This document shows positions 63,019 through 64,000 of a stretch of 64,000 nt of DNA, in pieces; the stretch's first letter is position 1; each line of letters opens with the position of its first letter. This DNA is from an uncultured Opitutia bacterium (lineage in GTDB: Bacteria > Verrucomicrobiota > Verrucomicrobiia > Opitutales > Opitutaceae). A program made the position numbers and the translations under genes. The notes beneath the pieces were generated by a model that searched no databases, was not told where the DNA came from, and saw nothing but the letters and a program-made list of their open reading frames with translations. The stretch spans positions 142,902-206,901 of the forward strand of contig CAIRCN010000038.1 of NCBI GenBank assembly GCA_903877135.1, in the 5' to 3' direction.

Positions 63019-63372
63019 ATGATCCATAGCGATTCAAACTTCGGTGAAGTCATTTATTCCTACAGTCGGAAACAAGCGCTCCAAGATGGCGTGCTAGTGG
63101 ACTTGAGCCAATGGAAAGTCGCACGTGACCATTGGAAACTCCCCCTCGCCTGCACGTCTGCGGTGTTTTCCATCATGGAGCACGCGGTCCAACACGAAGG
63201 CTGCGATTACCCTGGAATCATCCACGACCTGAGTTGGCTGGCCAAGCAACAGATCGGAAAGCCCAACGCCAACGGACCCGAGGTTTACTTCCCGTGCACG
63301 GTCGGCAACCGCACCATGAATTTCAAACTTCACTGCGGCCCCGGCGACGACCCCACCTCCAACATAGGCTAG
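63019..63372 (+). CDS. DUF6573 family protein, C-terminally truncated
   Basis: The 117-residue protein begins with FGEVIYSYSRKQALQDGVLVDLS, the hallmark opening of DUF6573 proteins found on plasmids, phages and islands. LPLACTSAVFSIMEHAVQHEG and VGNRTMNFKLHCGPGDDP also fit. After GPGDDP the family normally has a final hydrophobic strand and a GED-type end; here the frame stops after SNIG, so the end is lost. It supports a mobile-element origin of this segment. The function is unknown. Confidence 0.65.
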   Translation: MIHSDSNFGEVIYSYSRKQALQDGVLVDLSQWKVARDHWKLPLACTSAVFSIMEHAVQHEGCDYPGIIHDLSWLAKQQIGKPNANGPEVYFPCTVGNRTMNFKLHCGPGDDPTSNIG

Positions 63373-63600
63373 GATTTCTGGACCGGATTCGTGTTTCTCG
63401 AATCGAAACCTCGTTTCGCCGGCCCGACGCAGGGCATCGAGCTTGTGATCGATCATCTCCCATGCCGCAGGACAGCAGCCGCGATCATAACAGCCGCTAT
63501 CCACCCGCACCTTGATCGAGACGGGAAACTCGTCCAACCCTCCCGAGTTGCCATCGCCGAAGTCACGCATGCGCCTGTCAAATTCGTTGATCCATTCCAT
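63094..63600 (-). CDS. Unknown protein fragment, antisense to the DUF6573 gene end
   Basis: From an ATG at 63600 the first 80 residues (MEWINEFDRRMRDFGDGN, VRVDSGCYDRGCCPAAWEMI, RFRFEKHESGPEILAYV) look like real protein with paired Cys. The rest of the frame runs antisense through the DUF6573 gene and is probably not genuine. A junction near 63370, where both genes lose their C-termini, would explain this. No family was recognised. Confidence 0.35.
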   Translation of the reverse strand: MEWINEFDRRMRDFGDGNSGGLDEFPVSIKVRVDSGCYDRGCCPAAWEMIDHKLDALRRAGETRFRFEKHESGPEILAYVGGGVVAGAAVKFEIHGAVADRAREVNLGSVGVGLSDLLLGQPTQVVDDSRVIAAFVLDRVLHDGKHRRRAGEGEFPMVTCDFPLAQVH

Positions 63601-63681
63601 AAAAACTTTCAGCTCATTTCCTTCGCTTCTTCTTATCCGGCACGGACAGTCGCAACGCCTCTTTGAGGCGTTTAATCCCAA

Positions 63682-64000
63682 CCCCGAGCGGAGGAAGTGT
63701 GAACTTCAAGTCTTTGAGGTTCTTTAACTCGACCTTTCCTCCGGAAAAAATCACGGCGAGGGTCAAGGCAGAGACCACACACATGAACGAAATCTCCAGC
63801 GGACTCGTCTTGACGATGCGCGTAATTTTCAGGTCTTCGTTTTCGAAGTCGGTAAAAAATAATGGGGTATGCAGTTGACTGACACTGCCGAAGGTTGCGG
63901 GGCAATTGTCGTAGTTTCATATCCCATGCGAGCAATAGGCCATCCTTAGCGCACGCAACTCTCAAGACCGCACAACCCTCCACGAACCCCCGCGATCCGG
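63682..64000. other. Window end, no gene supported
   Basis: Short frames exist on both strands (63672-63983 minus, 63663-63878 plus), but neither shows a domain, signal or protein-like composition. This may be further decayed island sequence or the edge of a gene beyond the window. Confidence 0.35.

Noticed and set aside
1..64000. CRISPR arrays and rRNA or tRNA genes
   Set aside because: No spaced 25-40 base identical repeats and no conserved rRNA or tRNA segments were found on reading the sequence.

Overview
The window is a GC-rich, densely coded stretch of a Gram-negative bacterial chromosome, most likely from the Verrucomicrobiota (family Opitutaceae or close). The reasons are the envelope genes (lptC-lptA-lptB, beta-barrel proteins, BamE-like lipoproteins), an HPr kinase next to the lpt genes, an E1 alpha/beta fusion, a DUF6172 gene, a giant PQQ/Ig-repeat secreted protein with the C-terminal domain type common in Opitutaceae, and the scarcity of clear Shine-Dalgarno sites. 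No rRNA, tRNA or CRISPR array was seen. The assignment is inferred from gene content, not from a marker gene.

Layout. 1-9.3 kb: the end of a Sel1-repeat gene, a divergent adenylosuccinate synthetase, then folC, accD, a broken comF and truA on the minus strand, a HAD phosphatase and uvrA. 9.5-16.2 kb: a four-gene envelope cassette (DUF1302, DUF1329, YCF48-like, MMPL/RND). 16.2-21.5 kb: a divergent PhyH/AraC pair, two paralogous lipoproteins, a HAD protein and a TPR protein. 21.5-27.6 kb: rpiB, the E1 fusion, and an LPS operon (kdsC-like, lptC, lptA, lptB) followed by hprK. 27.7-35.5 kb: phoH with a structured leader, DUF6172, a nucleoside hydrolase, an M3 peptidase, a Sad-type aldehyde dehydrogenase and small unknowns.

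35.5-44.9 kb is the most unusual block, all on the minus strand: a sigma54-type response regulator, two tandem paralogous small secreted proteins with a sigma54-like promoter and a possible upstream activator palindrome, a beta-barrel outer-membrane protein whose stop overlaps the start of a membrane histidine kinase, and a 1276-residue PQQ/Ig protein. I infer a two-component-controlled envelope system. It is the best candidate here for something undescribed.

44.9-61.3 kb is mostly housekeeping: a gamma-carbonic anhydrase, a complete BMP-type nucleoside ABC transporter, glycogen phosphorylase with a coupled DUF1318 protein, mutL, argH, a URO-D-family protein, a DUF4412-type protein and an aminotransferase with its Lrp-type regulator. 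61.35-64 kb is a decayed mobile remnant: triple GTGACATG repeats, a tyrosine recombinase without its catalytic core, a truncated DUF6573 gene and unrecognised fragments.

Several housekeeping proteins carry losses that can be read directly: AccD lacks all four zinc-ribbon cysteines, MutL lacks the endonuclease motifs, comF is broken, and the PurA homologue has rewritten substrate loops. A short A-rich repeat sits in frame inside three genes.
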